NCBI GenBank assembly: GCA_029936675.1
Contig: JAPYSB010000012.1
Coordinates: 1-58,442, forward strand
From: Dehalococcoidia bacterium
Lineage (GTDB): Bacteria > Chloroflexota > Dehalococcoidia > Lucifugimonadales > UBA826
DNA length: 58,442 nucleotides
Direction: 5' to 3'
Part shown: piece after piece, positions 51,445 to 58,442 of the stretch
Position numbering within the stretch: position 1 is the first letter of the stretch
How the letters are laid out: each line of letters begins with the position of its first letter
The notes under the pieces: generated by a model
What the model saw: only the letters and a program-made list of their open reading frames with translations
The model's database searches: none
What the model was told of the DNA's origin: nothing
Position numbers and translations under genes: made by a program

Positions 51445-52338
51445 ATGGTAGATTTTGGAAGACTTCTCACAGCTATGATTACCCCGTTTGATTCAGCCGG
51501 TAATATTGACTTTCCTCAAGCCAGAAAACTCGCAAAAGGATTAGTTGCCTCGGGAACTGACGGACTGGTGATAGGCGGGACCACAGGGGAATCTCCATCC
51601 ATGTCAGATGACGAAAAGGTGCAACTATTTGCCGAGGTGAAAGAAGCTGTAGGAGACACTGCCACAGTAATCGCCGGAACGACAGATAATAACCATAGAA
51701 AATCTGTGGAACTGTCTATTGAGGCAGAAAAGGTTGGAGCTGACGGGTTGCTGCTGACGGTACCCGCCTATAACAAGCCTACACAAGAAGGACTCTACCA
51801 AAATTTTAAGGCCATATCAGAAGCGACTTCTCTTCCAGGACTACTTTATAACGTCCCATCTAGAACAGCGTTGAACATGACAACAGAAACTACACTAAGA
51901 CTTGCTGAGATAGATAGCATAGTGGGAGTGAAAGAAGCTTCAAGCGATTATGTTCAAATAACCAATATTATTGACAAAGCTCCTGACGGGTTTAGGGTTT
52001 GGTCTGGAAATGATGATGAAACATTTCCCATCATGTGTGTTGGAGGACATGGAGTAGTAAGTGTTGCTTCCAACCTCTACGGAAATCAGATCAAAACTAT
52101 GATGGGACTCATCCTTGAAGGAAATATTGAAAGTGCCGCCACCGAACACAAGCGGTTACTACCAATCTTCAAAGCTCTTTTTTGGGTCACCAACCCAATT
52201 CCAATCAAATATGCCGTCAATCGGGCAGGGTTTAACGCCGGACCAGTCAGACTTCCGCTCTGCGACCCAGATGAAGACTTCATATCGACATTTAATCCTG
52301 TAATGGACAGATACGAGGCCGATCTGCCGGTTTCCTAA
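51445..52338 (+). CDS. dapA: 4-hydroxy-tetrahydrodipicolinate synthase
   Basis: A 297-residue class I aldolase. GTTGES (45-50), Y135 (LLYNVPSRT) and the Schiff-base K163 (GVKEASSD) are all present, which makes this the genuine DapA, unlike the divergent aldolase at 19632. It joins pyruvate and aspartate semialdehyde. A hairpin covers its end. Confidence 0.96.
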   Translation: MVDFGRLLTAMITPFDSAGNIDFPQARKLAKGLVASGTDGLVIGGTTGESPSMSDDEKVQLFAEVKEAVGDTATVIAGTTDNNHRKSVELSIEAEKVGADGLLLTVPAYNKPTQEGLYQNFKAISEATSLPGLLYNVPSRTALNMTTETTLRLAEIDSIVGVKEASSDYVQITNIIDKAPDGFRVWSGNDDETFPIMCVGGHGVVSVASNLYGNQIKTMMGLILEGNIESAATEHKRLLPIFKALFWVTNPIPIKYAVNRAGFNAGPVRLPLCDPDEDFISTFNPVMDRYEADLPVS

Positions 52339-52353
52339 ATATTGCCAACCGGC
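52326..52353 (+). terminator. Hairpin between convergent dapA and purA
   Basis: GCCGGTT (52326-52332) and AACCGGC (52347-52353) pair over a 14-base loop that contains the dapA stop. Confidence 0.4.
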
Positions 52354-52358
52354 TTAGT

Positions 52359-53651
52359 TCAAGAGGCTAATATATCCCTTACCATTATTGTGTGATCTCT
52401 ATGAGGTCCTGTTGAAATGATGTCAACTGGGCAACCAATTAACTCCTGCAGACGATCCACATACACCCTTGCGTTAATTGGCAATTTTGAGACCTCTGAT
52501 ATACCGGCGGTGGGTGTATCCCATCCCTCTAGGGTTTCATAGACCGGTAAACACTTTTCTAGAGCGGCCACTCCCCCTGGAGGTTCGTCGAGAATTTCAC
52601 CATCTAATTTGTATCCCACACAAATATTTATAGAGTCTAAATGATCTAACACATCCAATCTTGTGATGACTGCAGAGGTGTATCCATTGATCCTATTACT
52701 GTATCTCGCCAGCACTCCATCAAACCACCCTATTCTTCTTGCCCTTCCTGTTGTAGTACCGAATTCTTTTGCAATAGTGCGAATTCCTTCACCAACATTA
52801 TCAAATAATTCCGTAGGAAATGGCCCTGAACCAACTCTTGTATTGTAAGCCTTAAATATACCCAACACATTTGTTATTTGCCTAGGCTGGATCGCTAGCC
52901 CCGTGCTAGCACCGCCGATGGTTGGGCTAGATGACGTTACGAACGGGTAAGTACCGTGATCCAGATCAAGCAATATACCTTGGGCTCCCTCTAGAACTAC
53001 TGTACCTCCGCTATCCAAAGTATCATGCACATACCGGCCGACAGGTTTAATAAAGGACCCCAGCCGATTCCGCCAGTATTCACTTTTCTCTAGTATTGAA
53101 TCTATGGAGACTGGTTCAATTTCGTATATTTTTTCCAAAATATCATTTGTAAACGGAAGAACTGATTCCAAACGTACCTTTAGGGTCTCTATATCCAAAA
53201 TATCGGCAGCCCTAATACCAGTCCTAGAAGTCTTATCGCTATAAGCAGGTCCGATTCCTTTACCAGTGGTACCTATAGCCTGATTGCCTCGTCGTGTTTC
53301 TGCTAAAGTATCTAACATGACGTGATATGGCATTATGAGATGAGCTCTTTCACTAATCATGAGTGAGTGACTTATATCAATACCACCTCGTTGCAGTGCC
53401 TCCATCTCTTCGATCAGAACATCCGGGTCAACTACTACACCGTTCCCGATAACATTCATTACCCCGTCACTGAAAACGCCACAAGGAACCAAGTGAAGGC
53501 TGAAATTACCTAAATCATTTATAACTGTATGCCCTGCATTGTTGCCACCAGAGAATCTAGCCACAATATCTGCTCGTCTCGACAGATAATCTATGATTTT
53601 ACCCTTACCCTCATCACCCCACTGGGCACCGAGAATGGCATAGGCGGGCAT
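52359..53651 (-). CDS. purA: Adenylosuccinate synthetase
   Basis: A 430-residue GTP-dependent enzyme of AMP synthesis. GDEGKGK (12-18) and NNAGHTV near 38-44 hold the catalytic Asp and His, and GTTGRARRIGWFDG lies toward the C-terminal half. The frame opens at a TTG (53657) two bases from its AGGAG; ATG 53651 has eight-base spacing and gives MPAYAILGAQWG, so I chose it. A folded leader lies upstream. Confidence 0.96.
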   Translation of the reverse strand: MPAYAILGAQWGDEGKGKIIDYLSRRADIVARFSGGNNAGHTVINDLGNFSLHLVPCGVFSDGVMNVIGNGVVVDPDVLIEEMEALQRGGIDISHSLMISERAHLIMPYHVMLDTLAETRRGNQAIGTTGKGIGPAYSDKTSRTGIRAADILDIETLKVRLESVLPFTNDILEKIYEIEPVSIDSILEKSEYWRNRLGSFIKPVGRYVHDTLDSGGTVVLEGAQGILLDLDHGTYPFVTSSSPTIGGASTGLAIQPRQITNVLGIFKAYNTRVGSGPFPTELFDNVGEGIRTIAKEFGTTTGRARRIGWFDGVLARYSNRINGYTSAVITRLDVLDHLDSINICVGYKLDGEILDEPPGGVAALEKCLPVYETLEGWDTPTAGISEVSKLPINARVYVDRLQELIGCPVDIISTGPHRDHTIMVRDILAS

Positions 53652-53707
53652 TAGCAATTCTCCTCAACTAGTATCAATAATTAATTCAACCTTGGAAACC
53701 TAGATAT

Positions 53708-53784
53708 TTCGGGCAAAAAAATTTCTCCTCAATGAGGGTCCGGACCTCGAAACACGGACTCTTCATAGGGAGATACCGCCCGAA
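53708..53784 (-). ncRNA. Candidate structured leader of purA
   Basis: On the minus strand three nested helices can form: TTCGGGC with GCCCGAA (outer, 53778-53784 and 53708-53714), TCTCC with GGAGA (53769-53773 and 53724-53728), and GAG-TCCG with CGGA-CTC inside. A T7 run lies before the outer 3' strand. It ends about 57 bases before the purA start. It matches no riboswitch class I recognise. Confidence 0.3.
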
Positions 53785-53828
53785 GTATAACAGAAGTTCG
53801 AGGATCAAATACTGTGCTTCACAAACCC

Positions 53829-54671
53829 CTATAAAAATTTATTAGCATGTTCGTCTAATTGGGCTAAAGCCTCTGATTCCCCCACACTATCGATTGTCAA
53901 AACCACTCGTTCAGCACCAGCGGAGAAAAGCTCATCTACCACACTTGGGTCAGGTGTAGCACCATAGACTGTTATACCTATTGACGACGCGTCTCTACCT
54001 GCTTCATTACAAAGTTCTTTTAGTTGGTTTTTACCGTTTTCAATTCCGTCAGGCGTGATCCTATTAGGCATCCAGGCATCGCCCCAGCTTACAATTCTTT
54101 TGAACACATTTTTTGCGTGACCACCTAGATATATTGGAGGATGAGGTCTTTGTACAGGCCTAGGGAAGGAATAAACAGGGGGGAAATCGTAATATTTCCC
54201 ATGATACTCACTTTCGACTGTGGTCCAGAGTTCTTTCATTGCCATCACTGACTCTCTAGTTTGAGTCCAGCGATGGGAAAAATCCCCACCCATGATTTCG
54301 GTTTCTTCTTTTAACCAGCCGGCTCCTATTCCAAACAAAAATCTTCCCTTGGTGTACATATCTAAGGTGGCTACCTCTTTAGCTAATAAGAGAGGGTTCC
54401 TTTCTGGAACCAGGCATATACCTGTCCCTAAAAGGAGGTTTTCTGTAACAGCCGATGCCCGCCCCAAGGCTACAAAAGGATCAGCCACATCTGCATATTT
54501 TTTTGGTATTATGCCACCCGGCCCTGGCCATGGAGTCTCAGAACCTACGGGCAAAATGGGGTGTTCTGCAACCCACAAAGAATCGAAACCCGTTTCTTCA
54601 GCTTTGGACGCCAAAACTGCAATATCAATTGAATAATCTGTCGGAAATGTAGTTATTCCTATATTACCCAT
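53829..54671 (-). CDS. Luciferase-like (LLM) F420-dependent oxidoreductase
   Basis: A 280-residue LLM-class oxidoreductase of the F420-type subfamily. WVAEHPI replaces the SDH-type signature at about 38-44; GRFLFGIGAGWLKEE and RPHPPIYLGGHA are conserved. It is not closely similar to the protein at 2287. It is a single minus-strand gene upstream of purA, with an intervening folded region. Substrate unknown. Confidence 0.88.
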   Translation of the reverse strand: MGNIGITTFPTDYSIDIAVLASKAEETGFDSLWVAEHPILPVGSETPWPGPGGIIPKKYADVADPFVALGRASAVTENLLLGTGICLVPERNPLLLAKEVATLDMYTKGRFLFGIGAGWLKEETEIMGGDFSHRWTQTRESVMAMKELWTTVESEYHGKYYDFPPVYSFPRPVQRPHPPIYLGGHAKNVFKRIVSWGDAWMPNRITPDGIENGKNQLKELCNEAGRDASSIGITVYGATPDPSVVDELFSAGAERVVLTIDSVGESEALAQLDEHANKFL

Positions 54672-54694
54672 TTACACGTACCTCTACCTAAGGT

Positions 54695-55060
54695 TTAGTT
54701 AGCATCGATCCATTCCACCAAAACATTGATGGCGCGGTAAAGGTATACCGTTTCCTCGTCTGAAGGCAAATCTAAATCTTTCAATTGTTCGGATTGTTCA
54801 TAGCCTCCTAAAGTCGTCGCCCCCGGAAGTATGGAAAGCACCATTTCCTTTAAAAAACCTTCGGGAGTTACAACAAGACAACCTCTATCGGGAAATCCGA
54901 CAATTGGCTCCAATTCTATTGCTTGCACAGTATCCATATCCAAGAAACCAGGAAAGGTTTCTATCGAGGTTGCTAATTTTATAAGCAATTCCTGCAATTG
55001 AGTATTAGTATTATTTAAAATGGTTTCAGCTTGGAAAATATGTCCTCTAGTGGAATCCAT
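54695..55060 (-). CDS. Hypothetical protein, 121 aa
   Basis: A soluble acidic protein with no family I recognise. The middle section FPDRGCLVVTPEGFLKEMVL reads as a beta-turn-beta element; the C terminus ends in a helix (VYLYRAINVLVEWIDAN). It lies 23 bases from the LLM gene on the same strand and may be co-transcribed with it. Its start abuts the tRNA promoter. Confidence 0.6.
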   Translation of the reverse strand: MDSTRGHIFQAETILNNTNTQLQELLIKLATSIETFPGFLDMDTVQAIELEPIVGFPDRGCLVVTPEGFLKEMVLSILPGATTLGGYEQSEQLKDLDLPSDEETVYLYRAINVLVEWIDAN

Positions 55061-55063
55061 TGT

Positions 55064-55092
55064 TTGACACCTCTTATAGTGGATATTATATT
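55064..55092 (+). promoter_or_regulatory. Sigma-70 promoter of the tRNA cluster
   Basis: TTGACA (55064-55069), a 17-base spacer, TATATT (55087-55092). The first tRNA begins 22 bases after the -10. Confidence 0.8.
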
Positions 55093-55114
55093 TTATTAGT
55101 CTTCGGGACTACAT

Positions 55115-55187
55115 GGCTACGTAGCTCAGGGGTTAGAGCGGGCGCTTCATAAGCGCTAGGTCGCTGGTTCAATTCCAGCCGTAGCCA
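55115..55187 (+). tRNA. tRNA-Met (CAT)
   Basis: The acceptor stem GGCTACG pairs with CGTAGCC, the anticodon loop is TTCATAA (CAT), and the T loop is TTCAATT. Lacking the GGG/CCC anticodon stem pairs of initiators and with a paired first base, it is elongator Met; a lysidine tRNA-Ile2 cannot be fully excluded. Confidence 0.93.
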
Positions 55188-55231
55188 GGGACCCAGTGGG
55201 CCCTCGTGCTTGAATTCACTGTGCAGGTATT

Positions 55232-55308
55232 GGGCGGTTAGCTCAGTTGGTTAGAGCGCTACCTTCACACGGTAGAGGCCAGAGGTTCGAGTCCTCTATC
55301 GCCCACCA
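55232..55308 (+). tRNA. tRNA-Val (CAC)
   Basis: The acceptor GGGCGGT pairs with ATCGCCC, the loop TTCACAC has anticodon CAC, and the T loop is TTCGAGT. CCA is encoded (55306-55308). Confidence 0.95.
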
Positions 55309-55314
55309 GAAGAT

Positions 55315-55400
55315 GCCGAAGTGGCGGAACGGTAGACGCGCTACGTTCAGGACGTAGTATCCGCAAGGGTGTGTGGGTTCGAATCCCTCCTTCGGCACCA
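55315..55400 (+). tRNA. tRNA-Leu (CAG)
   Basis: A class II tRNA with a long variable arm (TATCCGCAAGGGTGT region). The acceptor GCCGAAG pairs with CTTCGGC, the loop TTCAGGA has anticodon CAG, and CCA is encoded. It starts six bases after the Val gene. Confidence 0.95.
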
Positions 55401-55637
55401 GTCCCCTAAATTCGCCTTGTTTTGTTCCTAGAAAAGAGTTGCCCGTTCACAAAAATGGAGTTTTTGCCGACATAATTATGAAATCCTTCTCATTGCACCG
55501 GCAAAAAGATCGGCTGATTCTGGACTTAGATAATATCCTCAATGTTTGGAGAAGCTCGCGAGGTCGTATCCCAACATAGCGCTGAATCTGATAATATCGA
55601 CTTCTTTCCTAAAGTGTTTTTTTAAGGGTTCTTTAAT

Positions 55638-56834
55638 ATGCCGAAACTGGAAAGACTAAGTGAAGATGTCAGAGATAGGATGCTTAACTTTCCTTGCATT
55701 GAACATGACGACACACCCTGGACTCCAATGTTCAAGCCACTTTCTGAAAGTAACGTTGCTCTCGTGACAACGGCTGGGTTTCATGTCCGAGGTGATAAGC
55801 CCTTTGGCGTTCCCGAAGGAAGAGGCGACACTTCTTACCGGGTGATTCCGAGAGATACCAGCCCAGGGCAGATTGTGCAAAGTCACTGGAGTCTCAGTTT
55901 TGACCGGACCCAAACATACAGAGACATCAACATAACCTTCCCAATGGATCGTTTGGAGGAGTTGGTTGTGCGGGGAAAAATCGGATCTCTGTCTGACAAT
56001 TATTATTCTTATATGGGAGCGTTGAGGGATGTAACTGGGCTGATCGAAAAGACAGGCCCGGAAGTCGCAAAAAGACTAAAAGATGACGGGGTCGACGTCG
56101 TTTTATTGACACCTACATGACCTGCCTGTTCAAACGCAGTTAGCGTTTTAGCCAGAATATTCGAGGAACACGCATTAGTGACAACAGGCGTTGTGCTAAT
56201 TAAAGAACATGCTGAAAGAGTCAAACCTCCTCGAATGCTCGCCGTTCCATTCAACTTCGGCAACACCTTAGGAGAAGCAAATAATCCAGACTATCAACAT
56301 GAGGTGCTTGAAGCCACATTCGCTCTGCTAGATCACAACTCAGGACCGGTATTGCAACAATTTGAAACAGGTCCCATTCCTGATCCGATAGTTCAGGGTT
56401 CTCACGTCATCAACACATCTGCAAGTAAGAGATTTAAAGCCGAAGAAGAAGTTCGATCATTTATAGATTACTACGAAAGGTGGTTGAGTTTGAATCTTGG
56501 CCGTACAGGAGTTGGACTGAGCACTATTCCTTATGGAGATTTTGGAAAGATGGCCAATTTCCTTGAAGGATACATAGAAGGGACTACATCAGATATGCCT
56601 GAAAGACCAACACAGTTTAGTCTTGCACATTTCATTAGATATTGCGTCGATGACTTGAAATCTTTCTGTTTCGAATCCCGAATGGCCCAAAAGCCTAATA
56701 TTACAGTGAATGCTTTGCATGAATGGTTCTGGGTTGAAACATCAGTTGCGAGGTTAATTCTAAGATTGGAGAAAAGAATGGCCAGCGACGATAACGAGGA
56801 GATTAAGGCCGAAGCATACAGCATCGCAAGGTAA
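55638..56834 (+). CDS. GrdB-family selenoprotein (U-P-A-C)
   Basis: One frame of 398 codons is interrupted only by TGA at 56118-56120, in VVLLTPT-U-PACSNAVSVLARIFE. The family (glycine/sarcosine/betaine reductase selenoprotein B and related proteins) carries Sec or Cys at this point, often as U/C-P-x-C, so U161 with C164 is the redox pair. The N-terminal VALVTTAGFHVRGDKPFG, FDRTQTYRDINITFPMDRL and RPPR-like VKPPRMLAVPFNFG segments match relatives. A 6-bp SECIS-like hairpin follows after 17 bases to the loop. Residues about 275-398 are an extra helical domain with HEWFWVETSVARL. No GrdA/GrdC partner is present, so classical glycine reductase is unlikely; it is probably a thiol/selenol oxidoreductase of unknown substrate. 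Confidence 0.85.
56132..56148 (+). promoter_or_regulatory. Candidate bacterial SECIS element 2
   Basis: AAACGC-AGTTA-GCGTTT: six perfect pairs, five-base loop with G second. Seventeen bases separate the UGA from the loop. The loop sequence is identical to that at 39858-39862. Confidence 0.7.
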
Positions 56835-57083
56835 ATGAATTACCCTCGATACCCATCCCCATTGCTTTAGGCATTTTAGAAACGGGTAAAGAAATTCTCC
56901 TAAATCAGTTACTGACCTAGCTAATCATGGGTTCCGCGTTGTCCTTATGGAAGTAGGCCTACTAAGGAGAGAGTAGCATACATTCAGCTGGCTTCGTATA
57001 GCGCCTCACTTCCCTGTCTTCAACCTTCTTAATATCCTTCTGTTAATATCCATTTATCTACCTCTAACAGTACGATTCCCAAT

Positions 57084-57113
57084 CACATCGTGTGTTAGTC
57101 AAAATGTTACTAT
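57084..57113 (+). promoter_or_regulatory. Palindrome plus extended -10, copy 1
   Basis: CACATCGTGTG (57084-57094), ten bases (TTAGTCAAAA), then TGT-TACTAT. It is part of a 63-base block (57051-57113) repeated with about 7 differences at 58167-58229. The rest of the 342-base gap 56835-57176 shows nothing I can name. Confidence 0.55.
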
Positions 57114-57176
57114 TCGGCGATGCTTTGTAAGGAATTAATCCCACGCTGATACTAATTCTCGAGAGGGTAATTTGAA

Positions 57177-58130
57177 GTGAACAGTTCATACTCACCTGAA
57201 CTCTGGTCTTCGGACCGTGAATTAAGCTTCGCACAGGTTATCGAGCTTGCGGAAGAAACGATCCCGAATTTGGAACGATACCAGGTTTCTTACCTGGGAT
57301 CTGGATGGGACAATGATGTATACAGCCTCAACAGCGATTGGATTTTACGGTTCCCCCGCAGAGAGGGAGTAATCTCGCACTTGGAGAAAGAAGTTTATCT
57401 TTCCAGTGTACTGGTGCCGGAATTGGAGCAAACGGGAGTTCCCGTCCCTAATGTCAAATTAATCACCCCGGGCCCTTCTGTTGGATTTCCCTACCCGATT
57501 GGAATTTACCCTATGCTTAAGGGGGTCTCAGCCGGGGCAGACCTCATGATAGAAATGAACTGGACCGATTTTATTCCTAAAACAGCAAATTTTCTGAGAA
57601 CTCTACATTCGATTCCAGTTGATCACTTCAAAGATTTCGCCCTTCCCACGCAGGAAACCTTGGGATGTGTAGAATGGCTTCTTGAAAAGGAAGACATTTT
57701 GTTCCATCTTCATTCCTATGAAGTCAAATCCTTGGATGCGTGTGCTGAATGGTTGGATTCCTGTGAGCCTTTGCCGCCATTTTCGGGAGATCTATCTTTT
57801 ATACATAATGATCTTTCTCCAGAGCATATACTACTGGACCCTGAGTTTGGAACAATAACCGGAGTAATAGACTGGGAAGATGGAGCTATCGGAGACCCTG
57901 TTTCTGATTTTGTAACACTTCCTTTTTGGATAGGTTGGGAAAATACCTTTAGAATTTGCGATTCTTATTCGCTTTCCATTGATGATAAATTCCTTAGCAG
58001 ATTGGAGTATGGATCCAAACTTTCGTCACTTGCCTGGCTTTATGACGAGGCCCAACGCAGTAATGAGCTATCTTCGCAGATTTCCTATATTGAAAGGGTA
58101 TGGGATATAAATCTATCTTTACTCAGATGA
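57177..58130 (+). CDS. APH-family phosphotransferase
   Basis: A 317-residue aminoglycoside/macrolide phosphotransferase-fold kinase. FIHNDLSPEHILLD contains the catalytic Asp (HNDLxxxHI) and GVIDWEDGAIGDPVSDF the metal-binding Asp. Closest in layout to macrolide 2'-phosphotransferases and homoserine kinase-like proteins; drug resistance should not be assumed. The start is GTG with GAGAGG about 10 bases upstream. The promoter block is shared with the next gene. Confidence 0.82.
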   Translation: MNSSYSPELWSSDRELSFAQVIELAEETIPNLERYQVSYLGSGWDNDVYSLNSDWILRFPRREGVISHLEKEVYLSSVLVPELEQTGVPVPNVKLITPGPSVGFPYPIGIYPMLKGVSAGADLMIEMNWTDFIPKTANFLRTLHSIPVDHFKDFALPTQETLGCVEWLLEKEDILFHLHSYEVKSLDACAEWLDSCEPLPPFSGDLSFIHNDLSPEHILLDPEFGTITGVIDWEDGAIGDPVSDFVTLPFWIGWENTFRICDSYSLSIDDKFLSRLEYGSKLSSLAWLYDEAQRSNELSSQISYIERVWDINLSLLR

Positions 58131-58199
58131 TTGAAATAAATTGCTGACACCCCTTCGTGCGTACCCCATTTATCTACCCCAAACAGTGCTATTTCCAAT

Positions 58200-58229
58200 C
58201 ACACCGTGTGGTAGTCAAAATGTTACTAT
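58200..58229 (+). promoter_or_regulatory. Palindrome plus extended -10, copy 2
   Basis: CACACCGTGTG (58200-58210) is a perfect inverted repeat about one central base, followed by GTAGTCAAAA and TGT-TACTAT. It lies about 80 bases before the gene at 58310. Confidence 0.6.
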
Positions 58230-58309
58230 GGGCTCCCTGGAAGTTAATACAACCCCGACGGGTGGAAACTAATACAAGAAAGTAACTACTTAAGCAAGGA
58301 GATAGCTGC

Positions 58310-58442
58310 ATGGCACAACAGCATTTTTTCGTGACCGGCGCAATGGGTTGTGTCGGAGCCTGGGTCGTCCGCAATCTTGTGCAGAAAAACTCATCGGTAA
58401 CTGTGTTCGACCTCAGTACGGATCGCCACCGCCTAGAATTAA
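58310..58442 (+). CDS. NAD-dependent epimerase/dehydratase-type protein, partial
   Basis: The first 44 residues of an extended-SDR (epimerase) protein; the gene runs off the window. FFVTGAMGCVGAWVVRNL (6-23) is the TGxxGxxG Rossmann motif, followed by VTVFDLSTDRHR, where the Asp at the end of beta-2 suggests NAD(H). AAGGAG lies 8 bases before the ATG. It shares its promoter block with the phosphotransferase gene. Confidence 0.8.
   Translation, partial: MAQQHFFVTGAMGCVGAWVVRNLVQKNSSVTVFDLSTDRHRLEL

Noticed and set aside
55373-55579. Open frame of 68 codons
   Set aside because: It begins inside the tRNA-Leu gene, lacks a ribosome site and resembles nothing known.
1-58442. CRISPR array or complete insertion sequence
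   Set aside because: I saw no regularly spaced short repeats and no transposase frame; the only recombinase is the decayed one at 6727-7020.

Overview
The window reads as a piece of an uncultured, probably marine bacterium of the Chloroflexota, SAR202/Dehalococcoidia type. This is an inference: it rests on the mix of flavin/F420 luciferase-fold oxidoreductases, several CaiB/BaiF CoA-transferases, a UbiD-UbiA-UbiX set without other ubiquinone genes, a divergent rpmB / DAK2-recG locus, modest G+C and frequent TTG starts. No 16S gene is present to confirm it.

Region 1 (1-10.5 kb) is accessory. It holds an agmatinase-type ureohydrolase, an unknown protein, a luciferase-fold oxidoreductase, an FAD monooxygenase, an SDR, a DMT transporter broken by one amber codon, an NHL-repeat protein and an ADP-ribosylglycohydrolase. 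One dispersed direct repeat punctuates it at 1-24 (tail only), 1926-2165, 4693-4915 and 8243-8440. The core of the repeat is the 3' half of an initiator tRNA(fMet), best preserved at 2033-2074. A decayed tyrosine recombinase (6727-7020, minus) lies between two copies. The simplest reading is a tandem array of small gene cassettes or islands bounded by tRNA-fMet attachment-site scars.

Region 2 (10.5-55.4 kb) is mostly backbone. It has CoA-transferases, a 7Fe ferredoxin, aconitase, recG, a DAK2/FakA-like gene, rpmB, an aldolase plus MfnB-like operon, pheA, a Ktr-type potassium uptake cluster, a CinA-nucleotidyltransferase fusion, late menaquinone-type genes (ubiD/ubiA/ubiX), cmk-plsC-glmS, a GAF/PAS adenylate cyclase, an amidase, rpsO-pnp, dapB-asd-dapA, purA and a Met-Val-Leu tRNA cluster.

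The most striking result is two genes that look broken by an in-frame TGA but are almost certainly selenoproteins. One is a thioredoxin-fold lipoprotein with a U-G-T-C redox motif (39617-40144). The other is a GrdB-family protein with a U-P-A-C motif (55638-56834). Both UGAs are followed after 16-17 nt by a perfect hairpin with the identical loop AGTTA, which fits a bacterial SECIS element. Read as two short frames each, these genes would be missed. Other points of note are an apparent AUU start and two S1 domains in pnp, a TusA-like domain fused to MfnB, and a palindrome plus extended -10 promoter module shared by three accessory genes.
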